Assembly: GCA_017429685.1 (NCBI GenBank)
Contig: JAFROL010000027.1
Location: forward strand, 1-64,000
Origin: Bacteroidales bacterium
GTDB lineage: Bacteria; Bacteroidota; Bacteroidia; Bacteroidales; P3
DNA length: 64,000 bases
Direction of reading: 5' to 3'
Below, one piece after another: positions 37,376-47,680 of the stretch (positions are counted from its first letter, which is position 1; the number at the start of each line of letters is the position of its first letter). The position numbers were made by a program, and so were the translations under genes. Under the pieces are notes generated by a model. That model was given only the letters and a program-made list of their open reading frames with translations. It made no database searches and was not told where the DNA came from.

Positions 37376-37852
37376 CTACTGTGTGACGGCCCAAAACGGT
37401 ATCTGTAAAGGCTCCGCTGCGGTGCCTTGCTGTCCGCCGTTGACGAATGGGAAGGAGGTGTCGGTGTTGAAGATGTTGTGCAGCTTATTGGAGTAATAGC
37501 GCAAGGTTATCTGTCCGTAGGGCTGCAAAGGTGCGTGGATGAAGAGGAAGAAGCGCCCGAGGTCGTCGCACTGGGCGACGCCTACACACTCGTCGCCCAC
37601 AAAGGCGCCGAGGCGGTCGTCGACGTCAGTCGTCCAGATGTCATAGGGTACTGGCATATCGTCGGCCATCTGCAGGTTTACCTGGATCACGGCGGTCATA
37701 CTGCTCGAATAGTCATAGTCGGTATCGACCACCCAGGCAGGGTCGTTGATGTTGCCTTGTATGGAGAAGGGTTTTTCGCTGACTTCTTCCTCGCCACAGG
37801 AGGCAAGGAAGAAGAGAGCAGCGAGTGCGATTGTCATTATTCTGTTTTTCAT
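37376..37852 (-). CDS. Lipoprotein partner of the giant T9SS protein
   Basis: This 158-residue protein has a lipobox LASC (Cys19). The body contains SMTAVIQVNLQMADD, DDRLGAFVGDECVGVAQ and a RYYSNKLHNIF strand. The same pattern (a beta segment, then 'V-A-L-L-G-N-D-I-V-G-M-A') occurs in the giant protein just upstream at about residues 2660-2740, so the two share a module type. Its ATG overlaps the giant gene's stop by 4 bp, which means strict co-expression. It may anchor or assist the giant protein at the surface (inference). Confidence 0.8.
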   Translation of the reverse strand: MKNRIMTIALAALFFLASCGEEEVSEKPFSIQGNINDPAWVVDTDYDYSSSMTAVIQVNLQMADDMPVPYDIWTTDVDDRLGAFVGDECVGVAQCDDLGRFFLFIHAPLQPYGQITLRYYSNKLHNIFNTDTSFPFVNGGQQGTAAEPLQIPFWAVTQ

Positions 37853-40800
37853 TTCTTGATGAGTTTAATCGTGGTTATTGTTCCGTTATTGTTCACCGTA
37901 GCGAAGTATACGCCGGCGGCAAGGGTGGTTGTGGGTGTCCATCGTGTGCTGGTGATGCGGTCGATGATGACACCGCTGGCGTTATAGATAGTGATGGTGA
38001 AATCATCCGCCCAGCCGTCGGCAGAGGTGAAGTCGACATAGTCGGTAAAGGGGTTGGGGAAAGCGGAAAGCGGAAAGCGGAAAGCGGAAAGCATTACGGG
38101 GTCGGTCAGCGTGCCGTAATGACGGTCGGGGACTGCTCGCAGAGAGAATGCGTTAATGTGTGAATGCGTTAATGTGTTAGTGGCTGCCGCGTGAAGGTTC
38201 ACACTTCTCCGTTCTCCATTCTCACATTCCTGTTCGAGGGCGAAGGTGATTTCGCCAGCGTTGTCGGTTCCGAGGGTGAGGAAGAACAGCGTGTCGCCAT
38301 CGACAACCTGCGGGGAGACGGTACCTGCGGGAACACCGTTGATGTAAGCCGTAAGCTGAGAGTTCTGAGCTGAGAGCTCTGGGCTGAGAGCTGCGATGAT
38401 GGTCATATTGGTGGCTGGCGCGCCAGCCTCGTTTTCCGCTTTCATCTTTCCGTTTTCCGCTTCCTTGTTGCCGTTGCGGAAGGTGAAGTTCACTGTTGAC
38501 TCGGCGTTTCTGTAGAGCAGGTAGCCTTTGCCGGGGGTGAGGACCTTCAGCGAGCCTTCCCAGCGCTCGTTCTCCGAGAAGACGGCGAACTCTGTCTGCG
38601 ATTTGATGATGTCGCCGACGGTGACGTTCTCGATATAGTCGGCCATAGCGTTGGTCAGGTTCAGCGTGGTGCTAAGCAGGTAGGGGAAGGCGTTCCAGCC
38701 GTGGTGCAGACTGATGGTGCGCTCGGCATTGGTGGCAAGGCGGCGACCGGCCATCTGCATATTGTTGTGGTAGTCGGCTGTGCGCATCAGGTACATCTGC
38801 CTATGGTCAAGGTTGTAGAATGTGCCTGTCCACTGCTCGCCGTCCCATTCGGCAAACTGCTGAGTGGCGACGCTTTTCAGCTGGTCGCCCTGGCTCCACG
38901 GCGTGGAGCTGTAGAGAAGGTCGTCGATGAAGCTGTTGGTGTCGGGGAAGAGGTAGAACGATATCCAGTTCCAACCCTGCTTGATGTCGATACTTTGCAC
39001 CTCGTTGGCTGAGGTGGAGAGGAGAACCGGTGCCGCCGGCGGCAGACCCACGGTGGCGTCGTTCTGGTAGCTTACGTCGGTCGATGGCATCAGGCTGTAG
39101 ATGCGTCCTGTCGAGGCCTGCCACAGGCGGAAGTGGAGGGGCATACCTTCGAAGACCTCGTTGCCGTGGATGGTGAGGTAGAGGTAGCTGGTGCCAGCTT
39201 CGGCGTTGAAGTCGACATTGGCCATACCCACGATGTCGTTGCCCAGCAACGCGACCACGACGTCTTTGGGGTCGCTGTCGTAGGCGCCATCAACCATCAC
39301 TTGTCCGCGCAGCGACATCTGGCGAGCGTAGCCGTTGGGATTGTCGTCGTCCCACGGGCAGAAGGCCTTGATTTCGACCATAATTTTCAGCGGCTCGCTG
39401 AGGCCGTCTTCGTCGGTGAGGTAAATGATTTCGGAGTAGATGCCCACGGGGAGGTTGTGGTCGACGGTGAAACGCAGTCCGATGGTCTCTTGCGGGTTGA
39501 TGCTGCCGTAGGCTTGGCTGACGCTCATCCAGCTGGGCAGGCCCTCGATGGTGAACTGGTGTCGGCGTCCGCTGATGTTCTGGATGTCGGCGGTCAGGAT
39601 GAAGTCGTCGACCATAGTCTCGTAGAAGACTTCCTCCAGGCGATTCTCGCTCCATAGCAGAACGTTCTTGTTGACATATACCTGCCACATTGTGGGGCTT
39701 ACGGTGCGGTTGCCGTTGAGGTCCTCGACGTTGCGCACGGTGATGAAGATGTTGTTCTTGTTGATTTCGCGGTCGAGCATATTGATGTTGATGAGCAGCT
39801 CGTCCTGGTTGAAGCTCCAGTCGAAGTTCATCTTGGTCAACAGGCCGCGCTCGCGCACGGGTGCGATGTCCTCGTTGGTTGCGAACTGGGTGTTGAGGGT
39901 TGAAAATACCGGTGCGGTGACAAGGGGTTGTATCTTTTCAACTACGGAGCCATCGGTGGTGCGGAATATCTTGCGGTTGTTGATGGAGAAGTGCTCTTCC
40001 ATAATGCCGTTGCTGTTCTCCACCTGTTCGCTGAAGGGCAGCCAGGCCACGAGGCCCATCTCGTCGCCGTAGGGTGCGATGTTGTCGTAGGTCTCAACGA
40101 GGTTCTTGGGCAGAGCCTGCTCGAAGAGCACCAGTTCGTCGATGCTGCCGGTCAGCACGTTGCTGTTCCAGGCGCCTCCGAGCATCATGTCGCCGCTCAG
40201 TCCGCTCAGTGTGTCGGTGGGGAAGGTGTTCATCAGGTCGCCGTCGACATAGATGGCGGCGTTGTTCTGGGTGCGGTTGACGGTCAGCACGTAGTGGTGC
40301 CAAGCGCCGTCGGCAAAGGTGCCGCTGGCCTGCTGCATCAGGTTGCCGTTGTGGAAACTCAGGTTGCCGTTCTCGATGGCAATCAGTGTGCCGTCGAAAC
40401 CGTCAACGCCCTGATAGCCGCGCTGGCGCCAGCCGGCCGAGAAGAGCGGTGCGTTCTGCTCCGTGGTGCGGAACCAGAACATAAGGGTGTAGTCCTGAAT
40501 TGCGGAACGCGAGAAGATGTCCTGGTCGAGGCTGACGGGCTGTGTGCCGTCGAGATGCAGGGCATAGCCGGCGGGGTTGGTCCAGGCAAAGCCTTGGAGG
40601 GTCAGCGTGGAGCCACTGGCAAGGTCGGCGCAGGTGTTGCCGCGACCTTCGTTCATCGGGTAATATGCCGCCAGCTTCTTCTCGTAACCTGTCAGGGGCT
40701 TTTCGTGGGTCTCAACAATCTCGGCCTGATTCAAGGCCTTGATCCATACACGCGTCTCAAGCATATTGCCGCGATAGCCGTGTCCGAAGACCAGCGGTGC

Positions 40801-43800
40801 GGATTGAGAGCGGAGGGATGAGAGCTGAGTGTTGATGAGGGAGTCTGTCAAGTTGGCCTGGTCGGTCAGCTCGCTGGTGCCGGCGAAGAAGCGCACCTGG
40901 TTTTCGTCGCGGTCGACGACGACCACCATACGGCGGAAGTCGGTGAGCGGTTCCATAGGTCTCGACTCCAGATGGTAGTCGTTAATGTCGAGGTACATAC
41001 GGCAGCTGTCGCCGTCGGGAACCAAGCCGAAGGAGATGTCGCTGCCCGAAGTGGAGTGTCCGAAGAGTTCCATCTTGCTTTCGGGGAGGGGCGAGTAGGG
41101 CTTGGCGATGAGGTCGATGCTGAACGACTTGTTGGCCAGCACGCGTGTCACTTCGCTCGATGCGCCGCAGTTGGGCGTTCCGTCGAAGTAGAGCGAGGTG
41201 CCCGTCGTGATGCGTCCGCTTGAGTTGGTGATGCCGAGCAGCTGGAAGTTGTTGTCCTCGTCGAGGTAGTTGCCGGCAATGGGCTCGTTGAAGCGCAGCT
41301 TGATGTTGTCGGCTACGCCGAGGATGCCGAAGGCCGGTTCGGGCTGGCCGAAGACGCGCGGCGGACGAGTGTCCTTGGTACCCGTAAGCACAGGCGACGA
41401 CTTGGTGATGAAGCCCGAGCCGTGGCGGCAGAAGCTCACGGCGCGCAGGTCGTAGTGCTGCTCGATGGGGTCGCGCTCGCCGTAGAAGTGTATGTTGTCG
41501 ATGCGGCCGCCGGTAATCATAGCCTTGGTGCCGCTGGCGGCGGCATAGATGGCGCTGTCGTAATAGTAGGAGCAGATGGTCACCCACTCGTCGGCGCTCT
41601 GCGTCGACAGCTTGTACTGTAGCTCTATGTGGTCGAAGCCGCGGTAGTTGACGTCATAGTCGATGATGCTCACCGGCAGGTAGTAGCCCGTCGAGTCCTT
41701 CGGCGAAAGGGTGTTGAGCACCCAGTTTTCGTGCGGCTGCTCGATGTTGACGTCGCAGCTCACCGGCATAAAGTGTACCGAGAACTGGGCCTGGCCTTTG
41801 GTCGAGGCGATGCAGGTCGACTGAAACTCGATAATGAGGTCTTCGAAGTCGTAGCCGTCGCCGGCATAGACCTCCATAGTCTTGGTGATGACCTGCGAGC
41901 CTGTGAGGATTATGCTGCGGCCGTCGGTGAGGGGCATACCGTCGATATAGACGCGGGCGCCGTGTGGATTGCTCGAGTCCTTCATCTTTAGCTTGAAGGT
42001 AATGGGAAACTCTACGCCAGAACCTGCGGTGGCCTCTGTTTCGTTGTAGAGTTGGATAGTGAAGATTGCGGGACGGTCTATCGGCACATTGCTGAGTTCG
42101 TGGACGTTGATGTCGACCTTGGGGTTCTCGAGCTTGAGCGAGCCTGCCGAGAGTGGCATCTTGGGACGGTAGAACTCGGTGCTGTCGGCCACCTCGCAGG
42201 GGCATCTGGTAGCGCCGCCGCGCAGGTAGTAGACCAGTGAGCCGTAGAGGTAGTCGTCGCCGTCATAGTCGTTGCCTTCGCTGACGAAGTCGCGCGTGTC
42301 GGCCGAGGCAGTGTTGAAGGCAAAGTCGCTGATGCTCTTCTTCAAACGATAGACGCTGACATCCATATTGCTGTACATATCGGGTGCCAGGGTGAAGCCT
42401 ATCTCACGTGTGTGCGAGAGGCGCTCCTCGGGGTCGCGCCCGAACTGGAAGTCGATAATGGGTACAAGCGAGAATTTGGTAGCAGAACCTGGGGCATTGA
42501 GGGCTACATTGTATGGACTATCACTGTTTTCACCAATAGCACCACTATAGTTATTGTGAATATATTTAATATCATTAAATGCATTAATAATTAATTGCCT
42601 CATAGAACTGCTGAAAGCGTTGCCCAAATGGCTGACCAGGTCTCCTGCACCCACGTTGAAACCGGGATAGTCCCAATAGACGTGGTAAGCATCGCTGTAG
42701 GAGTAGGTGTCGGAGTGCGAGAGTGTGAGAGGGCCGCTGACAGAATAGGTAGCCACCGAGTCGTGCTGGTTATGGTGAATGGCGGCGACCTTCTCGGCCT
42801 CGTTCTGTAGCAGCAGCTTGACCCAGTCGGCGATGCGACGGTTCAGGCTGGCCACCTCGTCGACATAATACTGCGACGAGTTTTCGGGCAGCATAGCCAA
42901 ATATTCGCTACCCCAGTTTGTGTCACTGGGTGCTACGCGGCTCCAATATACTTGTGTATTGCGAGCGTTGGCGGTGGCCTGTGCGGTGGCACTGTCGCAG
43001 GTCAGCAGCAAGGCGTCGCGCTGGTGCATCAGCTGCGGAATGAGGTTGTCGCGGATATGGCTGTGGGTGTAGGCGAAGGTGGCAGCCAACGCGGGACCGC
43101 TCTCCAGCTCGCTGCCGATGACCAGATAGTAGCGCTGCCCGTTGGTGTCAACGCCAGTGCCCACGGTCTGCATAGTGCCGTTGGCACTGCTGCCGCCGAG
43201 GGCGGTGAATGTCACCGAGTCGAGAGGCTGCACAGCATCCACACGGCGGAAATAGACGTTCTGCACCGCGCCAATGTAGACGTCAGCATCCTGACCGACA
43301 AAATAGGGGTTGTCGCTGGTGCTGATGCGCTCGTTGGTGCGGAAGGTGTAGTTGCCTTCGTGCTTGTAGTTATAGCTGCTGGAGATGGGCAGGGAGAAGT
43401 CATAAGTAGTGCTGAAGTCCATTGTCTGTCCGGAGAACACACCAATTCCTGCACCCATAAACATCTTGGCCTGAGTACCGAGGGTAAGACCGAATTCGAG
43501 TCCGAACTTGAACTGGAAGTCGTAGGTGTAGCTGTAGGAGTATTCCGCACCGCTCTCGATATAGGCACTGGAGGTGCTTCCCGGCGGGTCGCGCAGCACG
43601 TCGAGCAGCTGGATGGTGCCGTGGGTCGAGGTGACGGCGTCGGCATTGGTGGTGCGGTGGCCAGTCACGTAGCCGCGCACAGCCTGCTGCACCACATACT
43701 CGCCCTCGCTCTCGACCGAGAGGTCGAGCACACGCTGCACGTTGGTATCGCTGCGCACAAAGGAGACATAGTCGATGGGGATGCTGAAGTCGGCGCTGCC

Positions 43801-46800
43801 GAGGGTGTCGAGCTCGAGGCTCATCACCTGCGTGTTGGCGTTCTCGTTTTCGTGCATACCGTTGTAGACCTTCAGCGTGCCGCCCTTGATGCGCACCTCG
43901 TCGAGGGTGCCGTTGGGGTCGTTGTTATAGTAATAGTCCTCGTGGGCGTAGGCGCGGAAGTCGTAGGTGCCGCTCTTGAAAACCGGAGCCCCGAAGAGGT
44001 AGCTGTAGGTGCCGTCGGCCTGCTTGGTGGCCAAGGGTACCTGGATGATCTGGTTGGTGATGTTCTGGCGCGCCATAGTGGGCTCGCCGAAGTAGTCCAC
44101 CTCCATACCCCAAAGCAGTTGCTTGCAGGTGATGCTGATTGGGGCGCGGTAGGTGAGCTTGTACTGTGCATTGCTGGTGGCGTAGCGGGCATACTGGCCC
44201 CAGGCGTTGGCGCCTGTGGGGGCTTCGCGAACGGTATCGCTCACCGTGGCGGCACCGCTGAGGTCGACCACATCGCCCGTACGTCCGCGGCTGAAGAGGG
44301 TGGCATAGCCAGTGGCGTTGGCCTGCACAATCTTCCACCGCACGGGGAAGAGGTCGGCGCTGAACTCGCCCGTCACCGGGTCGGGCTCGATGACCACGCG
44401 ACGCAGCTGGTAGTGGACCTGGGTCTGTCCCACAGTGTCCACTCCGTTGAATCCACCATACAGCAGATGAGGAACAGTATATTCGAGTGTGTCCTTGGTG
44501 AGGTCGGAGGGCACGCGCACCACATAGCTCACGTTGTCGCCCTCGAGCTCGAGGACCAGGCGGAGGTTGTCGCCCAGATTGTTGTGCGAGAGGCCGAGGC
44601 CGAGGGGCAAAGCCGCTTGGTCGAGACCGCCGCTGACGCGTCCCGTGAGGCGCACCTTGGTCTGGTCCCACACGCGCACGCCGTCGAGCGGTGTGTCGAG
44701 GGTGAGCAGGCTGTCGCCATCCATACGCACATAGCCGTCGCCGTCGAAGTGGTGGCCGTCCTTGACCACCTGCAACGTGAAGGCGCTACCCTGCGGCACG
44801 CGCAGTTCGAAGTTGCCGTTGGCGTCGGTGCGCACCGGCGAGCCGGCAAAGCGCATCGTCGTGCCGTTGAGGCGGAAGCAGGCGTCGCGCACAGGCACCG
44901 AGCTGTTCTCGAAGAGCACACGGCCGGTGAAGCGCACCGAGCTGATGTTGTCGAAGTCAACCCCCTGCGTATTGCAGCGGTTCAGCGTCAGCGTGATGGT
45001 GGCCGACGTGGAGTTGGTATTGTTGTAGCGGAACTGGGCTGTCTGCGAGGTGGGGGTGATGGCATATTCCACACCGCCGCCGTAGGGCAGACTGTCTAAG
45101 AGGTAGGCACCCGTGGAGTCGGTGGTGACCACCTGCACCGTGGCGCCGTTGTCGGTCCGCGTGGCGGTGACGGTGATGCCGGGGCATCCGCTGCCGTCCT
45201 CGTAGTGCACGCGGCCGGCGATGCGGCCGTAGGGCGAACGCGAGCCGGTGGTGACGTGGCTTGTGCTGACGGTATTGCCTTCGCAGGTGTAGCTCATCGT
45301 CACGCGGTACTGCCACACGGGGCTGATCTGCGGGTCGGCCGTGCGGTCCACCCAGAAGCTATTGGTCGTGGTGCCGAGGGTGGTCCAGGCAGCGTTGGGG
45401 TCGTTGTCGGGCCGTGTCTCGACGAGAAATTCGTCGACGCCGCCGTCGGTCATCCCCCAGGTAAGGCGCACATATTCGGGCGAGGTCTGGTGCGTGCCGC
45501 TGAGGCTTTCGAGGTTGGCGGCATTGGTGTAGTAGGGCGTGCTGCTGCCACCGGAGGGCGTAATCGTTCCGGAGAGCCTGGCAGAATAATACAGTGGCAG
45601 ACTGATGCCGGTTGTGTCGAGCATCCAGGCGTATGAGTAGTGGACGCAAGGACTGTTTGCCACATCGGTGTAGGTGAAACTGACATTCCCATAATAAAAG
45701 GTGTTCCAGTCGGGATTGTGTATAACGCGGTAGAGTGCAGCCTTGATGGAGTCGTCAGGCACGGGGATGCGGATGGTATCGCCCGTCTCCTGCATAATCT
45801 TGAGGATATAGAGTGTGGCACGGTCGTCCCAATAGCCCCAGGGCTCGTGGCAACTGTGGTTACCGCACGGACTGTTGTAATTAGAGTTGCTCATTCGGAT
45901 TGTCATATGCACCTTGTGGTTGTCGGCGAAATTGTCGTCAAGGTGGTAGTTCAGAGTGTTGTAGAACCACGCCATATAGAGATCGGGGCTGACACTGGCG
46001 CTGCGGGCGTAGTCGTGTCCTGTCCAGCCCCAGATGGCCGACGAGGTGCGGCGCACGCGGTAGTAGATGGTGTTGCTGTGCTCGACGGGGTTGTACCAGG
46101 CGGCACGGGCGGAGTCGACGTAGGTGAAGGTTTTCTCGTCCGTTGCGGTGTCGCTCCAGTCGATGGGCATCATAGCGATGGTCTGCGCGTCGCTGAAGTC
46201 GCTGCTGTAGGCACGCTGCAGCTCGAACATATCGTTCGGCACGATGTCCTCCGCATTGGGATAGCGTATTTTCCAGCTGAGCTGCTTGTAGCGGTTGTCG
46301 TAATAGGTGATGTTGTCGCCCTCGCGCTGGTAGGAGTAGGCGCTGGCCGTGAAGTCGTGGATGCGGTGGTATGCGGGTACGTTGACCTTGTTAGACGAGT
46401 ACCACAGAATGATGTCGGACGAGTCGGTGGACTCGGAGCTGTGTACCTGCATAAAGATGCGGAAGCCGGGCTGCACGGTGTCTTCGGCCTGCAGCCATAT
46501 CATACCGCTCTGGTCCTGACAGGGGATCTGTGCCACGTTCCACGAGGTGTAGTACTTGATGGGCTGCTGGAAAGCGACGTATGGCACCGCCACCTTGCCT
46601 GCTGAGTTGGCGCTGTTTTCGTTGTTGGAATAAAAGATGGGGTTTATCAGCTGGGGCTGCACATCACGGCTGTTGAGGTTGCTGAAAGTGCCCAGGGTGA
46701 AGTTCTTTGTATAATGATCTTCGGAGCGTATAACTGAAAAACCACTAAGTTCTGTTACAGTACATTGGAATTGTACACCAGCGGTGATAGTGGTTCCCAA

Positions 46801-47292
46801 AACATCTTCGGGCGGATACCAGTCGAACTCAATATAATTTTCCGTGCGATAACCAATATTACCTAAATATACGTACGTGTATTTCTGTAAATTATTTGAT
46901 AGTAAATGTGTTTGAGTGGTATCAGTATTGAAAGTGGCATTGACACCGTCACTTGCCGAAGTGAACACAACGGTGCCCGACATCACTCGGAACAATGTCG
47001 TTGCATTAGTAATTGAATTTAATTCAATAATAGGTACATCGGTCTGACCGTTACCGTTATAGTAGATATGACCATTAGTCAAGCTACTGTAGTAGAAAAA
47101 ACCGTATTCATAACGTAAAGGAATGCTGAAGTGTAACTTGCCTTGAGCATTCTTTGTGGCATCGTAGTAGCTTGAGTCAAGTATGCGTTTTATATACGCA
47201 CGTTCTCCTGTCTGTGCCTGCGATGTCGCCGGCAATAGCATCGCCGCCATCAGCGGTAATGCTATCAAAAAAATTTTTAGTATATGTTTCAT
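37849..47292 (-). CDS. Giant (3147-residue) surface protein with LamG domains and Por-type T9SS C-terminal domain
   Basis: A signal peptide (about 1-27, ending ATSQAQ) precedes a long beta-rich ectodomain. A carboxypeptidase-regulatory-like unit starts near 705 (GRIAGRVHYEDGSGCPGITV) and a second follows near 815. LamG/ConA-like domains lie at about 2025-2190 (LYFDGTPNCG...SFSIDLIAK) and 2235-2395 (LHLDGTQPVSL...WHHYVLTVNRTQNNAAIYVDG). The last about 75 residues (FPNPFTDYVDFTS...ITIYNASGVII...AAGVYFATVNNN) are the type A T9SS sorting domain. Near the C-terminus several stretches derive from short DNA repeats (ENGERRS, LSAFRFPLSAF, AENGKMKAENE). It is probably a large adhesin or glycan-binding surface protein; no catalytic domain is recognised. 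Confidence 0.88.
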   Translation of the reverse strand: MKHILKIFLIALPLMAAMLLPATSQAQTGERAYIKRILDSSYYDATKNAQGKLHFSIPLRYEYGFFYYSSLTNGHIYYNGNGQTDVPIIELNSITNATTLFRVMSGTVVFTSASDGVNATFNTDTTQTHLLSNNLQKYTYVYLGNIGYRTENYIEFDWYPPEDVLGTTITAGVQFQCTVTELSGFSVIRSEDHYTKNFTLGTFSNLNSRDVQPQLINPIFYSNNENSANSAGKVAVPYVAFQQPIKYYTSWNVAQIPCQDQSGMIWLQAEDTVQPGFRIFMQVHSSESTDSSDIILWYSSNKVNVPAYHRIHDFTASAYSYQREGDNITYYDNRYKQLSWKIRYPNAEDIVPNDMFELQRAYSSDFSDAQTIAMMPIDWSDTATDEKTFTYVDSARAAWYNPVEHSNTIYYRVRRTSSAIWGWTGHDYARSASVSPDLYMAWFYNTLNYHLDDNFADNHKVHMTIRMSNSNYNSPCGNHSCHEPWGYWDDRATLYILKIMQETGDTIRIPVPDDSIKAALYRVIHNPDWNTFYYGNVSFTYTDVANSPCVHYSYAWMLDTTGISLPLYYSARLSGTITPSGGSSTPYYTNAANLESLSGTHQTSPEYVRLTWGMTDGGVDEFLVETRPDNDPNAAWTTLGTTTNSFWVDRTADPQISPVWQYRVTMSYTCEGNTVSTSHVTTGSRSPYGRIAGRVHYEDGSGCPGITVTATRTDNGATVQVVTTDSTGAYLLDSLPYGGGVEYAITPTSQTAQFRYNNTNSTSATITLTLNRCNTQGVDFDNISSVRFTGRVLFENSSVPVRDACFRLNGTTMRFAGSPVRTDANGNFELRVPQGSAFTLQVVKDGHHFDGDGYVRMDGDSLLTLDTPLDGVRVWDQTKVRLTGRVSGGLDQAALPLGLGLSHNNLGDNLRLVLELEGDNVSYVVRVPSDLTKDTLEYTVPHLLYGGFNGVDTVGQTQVHYQLRRVVIEPDPVTGEFSADLFPVRWKIVQANATGYATLFSRGRTGDVVDLSGAATVSDTVREAPTGANAWGQYARYATSNAQYKLTYRAPISITCKQLLWGMEVDYFGEPTMARQNITNQIIQVPLATKQADGTYSYLFGAPVFKSGTYDFRAYAHEDYYYNNDPNGTLDEVRIKGGTLKVYNGMHENENANTQVMSLELDTLGSADFSIPIDYVSFVRSDTNVQRVLDLSVESEGEYVVQQAVRGYVTGHRTTNADAVTSTHGTIQLLDVLRDPPGSTSSAYIESGAEYSYSYTYDFQFKFGLEFGLTLGTQAKMFMGAGIGVFSGQTMDFSTTYDFSLPISSSYNYKHEGNYTFRTNERISTSDNPYFVGQDADVYIGAVQNVYFRRVDAVQPLDSVTFTALGGSSANGTMQTVGTGVDTNGQRYYLVIGSELESGPALAATFAYTHSHIRDNLIPQLMHQRDALLLTCDSATAQATANARNTQVYWSRVAPSDTNWGSEYLAMLPENSSQYYVDEVASLNRRIADWVKLLLQNEAEKVAAIHHNQHDSVATYSVSGPLTLSHSDTYSYSDAYHVYWDYPGFNVGAGDLVSHLGNAFSSSMRQLIINAFNDIKYIHNNYSGAIGENSDSPYNVALNAPGSATKFSLVPIIDFQFGRDPEERLSHTREIGFTLAPDMYSNMDVSVYRLKKSISDFAFNTASADTRDFVSEGNDYDGDDYLYGSLVYYLRGGATRCPCEVADSTEFYRPKMPLSAGSLKLENPKVDINVHELSNVPIDRPAIFTIQLYNETEATAGSGVEFPITFKLKMKDSSNPHGARVYIDGMPLTDGRSIILTGSQVITKTMEVYAGDGYDFEDLIIEFQSTCIASTKGQAQFSVHFMPVSCDVNIEQPHENWVLNTLSPKDSTGYYLPVSIIDYDVNYRGFDHIELQYKLSTQSADEWVTICSYYYDSAIYAAASGTKAMITGGRIDNIHFYGERDPIEQHYDLRAVSFCRHGSGFITKSSPVLTGTKDTRPPRVFGQPEPAFGILGVADNIKLRFNEPIAGNYLDEDNNFQLLGITNSSGRITTGTSLYFDGTPNCGASSEVTRVLANKSFSIDLIAKPYSPLPESKMELFGHSTSGSDISFGLVPDGDSCRMYLDINDYHLESRPMEPLTDFRRMVVVVDRDENQVRFFAGTSELTDQANLTDSLINTQLSSLRSQSAPLVFGHGYRGNMLETRVWIKALNQAEIVETHEKPLTGYEKKLAAYYPMNEGRGNTCADLASGSTLTLQGFAWTNPAGYALHLDGTQPVSLDQDIFSRSAIQDYTLMFWFRTTEQNAPLFSAGWRQRGYQGVDGFDGTLIAIENGNLSFHNGNLMQQASGTFADGAWHHYVLTVNRTQNNAAIYVDGDLMNTFPTDTLSGLSGDMMLGGAWNSNVLTGSIDELVLFEQALPKNLVETYDNIAPYGDEMGLVAWLPFSEQVENSNGIMEEHFSINNRKIFRTTDGSVVEKIQPLVTAPVFSTLNTQFATNEDIAPVRERGLLTKMNFDWSFNQDELLININMLDREINKNNIFITVRNVEDLNGNRTVSPTMWQVYVNKNVLLWSENRLEEVFYETMVDDFILTADIQNISGRRHQFTIEGLPSWMSVSQAYGSINPQETIGLRFTVDHNLPVGIYSEIIYLTDEDGLSEPLKIMVEIKAFCPWDDDNPNGYARQMSLRGQVMVDGAYDSDPKDVVVALLGNDIVGMANVDFNAEAGTSYLYLTIHGNEVFEGMPLHFRLWQASTGRIYSLMPSTDVSYQNDATVGLPPAAPVLLSTSANEVQSIDIKQGWNWISFYLFPDTNSFIDDLLYSSTPWSQGDQLKSVATQQFAEWDGEQWTGTFYNLDHRQMYLMRTADYHNNMQMAGRRLATNAERTISLHHGWNAFPYLLSTTLNLTNAMADYIENVTVGDIIKSQTEFAVFSENERWEGSLKVLTPGKGYLLYRNAESTVNFTFRNGNKEAENGKMKAENEAGAPATNMTIIAALSPELSAQNSQLTAYINGVPAGTVSPQVVDGDTLFFLTLGTDNAGEITFALEQECENGERRSVNLHAAATNTLTHSHINAFSLRAVPDRHYGTLTDPVMLSAFRFPLSAFPNPFTDYVDFTSADGWADDFTITIYNASGVIIDRITSTRWTPTTTLAAGVYFATVNNNGTITTIKLIKK
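38058..38092 (-). repeat. 7-bp microsatellite inside the giant T9SS gene
   Basis: Five tandem ggaaagc units (plus strand) encode part of LSAFRFPLSAF, just before the sorting domain. Related 7-bp material is found nearby in the same gene: ttctccgttctcc near 38204-38217, and ttttccgctttc/ttccgcttcc near 38437-38463. Confidence 0.85.
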
Positions 47293-47450
47293 ATCTTGTT
47301 AATTTAGTTTTTCTTGTTAAAAAAATGCTGATAAAATCAGTGACAGACTCATAAAAAACAACAAATTGTCATAAAATTCTTAGGCGAATACCGTCTAAAT
47401 CTTTGATAATTAGTGTTCTGTGATGATTTGTAAACCTAAAGTTTACTCTG

Positions 47451-47458
47451 CAAAGGTA
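47451..47458 (-). promoter_or_regulatory. -7 box of the giant T9SS operon
   Basis: The minus strand reads TACCTTTG, a perfect -7 match. It predicts a leader of about 150 nt to the ATG at 47292. The -33 element is not clear. Confidence 0.5.
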
Positions 47459-47680
47459 CAAATAAAATCGATTCAGTATACCGTTTCGGCGTTTTTTTTT
47501 CGCCGCGACCTTCCGTTTTCGGCAAATTTGCAGGGTGTTTTTAATGTTGTGTGCCTTTTTGAGGCTTCGAGCCCGCTTCGGAAGCCACCCGCAGAGAAAT
47601 GCCCTGCCTGGTGCAGGAGCGAAACGATGTATTGCTTTGGATTGTGGGAGGGAAACGATTTATTGCTTTGGATTGCGAGT

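Noticed and set aside
42952-45099. 715-codon plus-strand ORF within the giant gene region
   Set aside because: Antisense shadow with Val/Gly/Ala/His-rich composition; the minus strand encodes a coherent T9SS protein.
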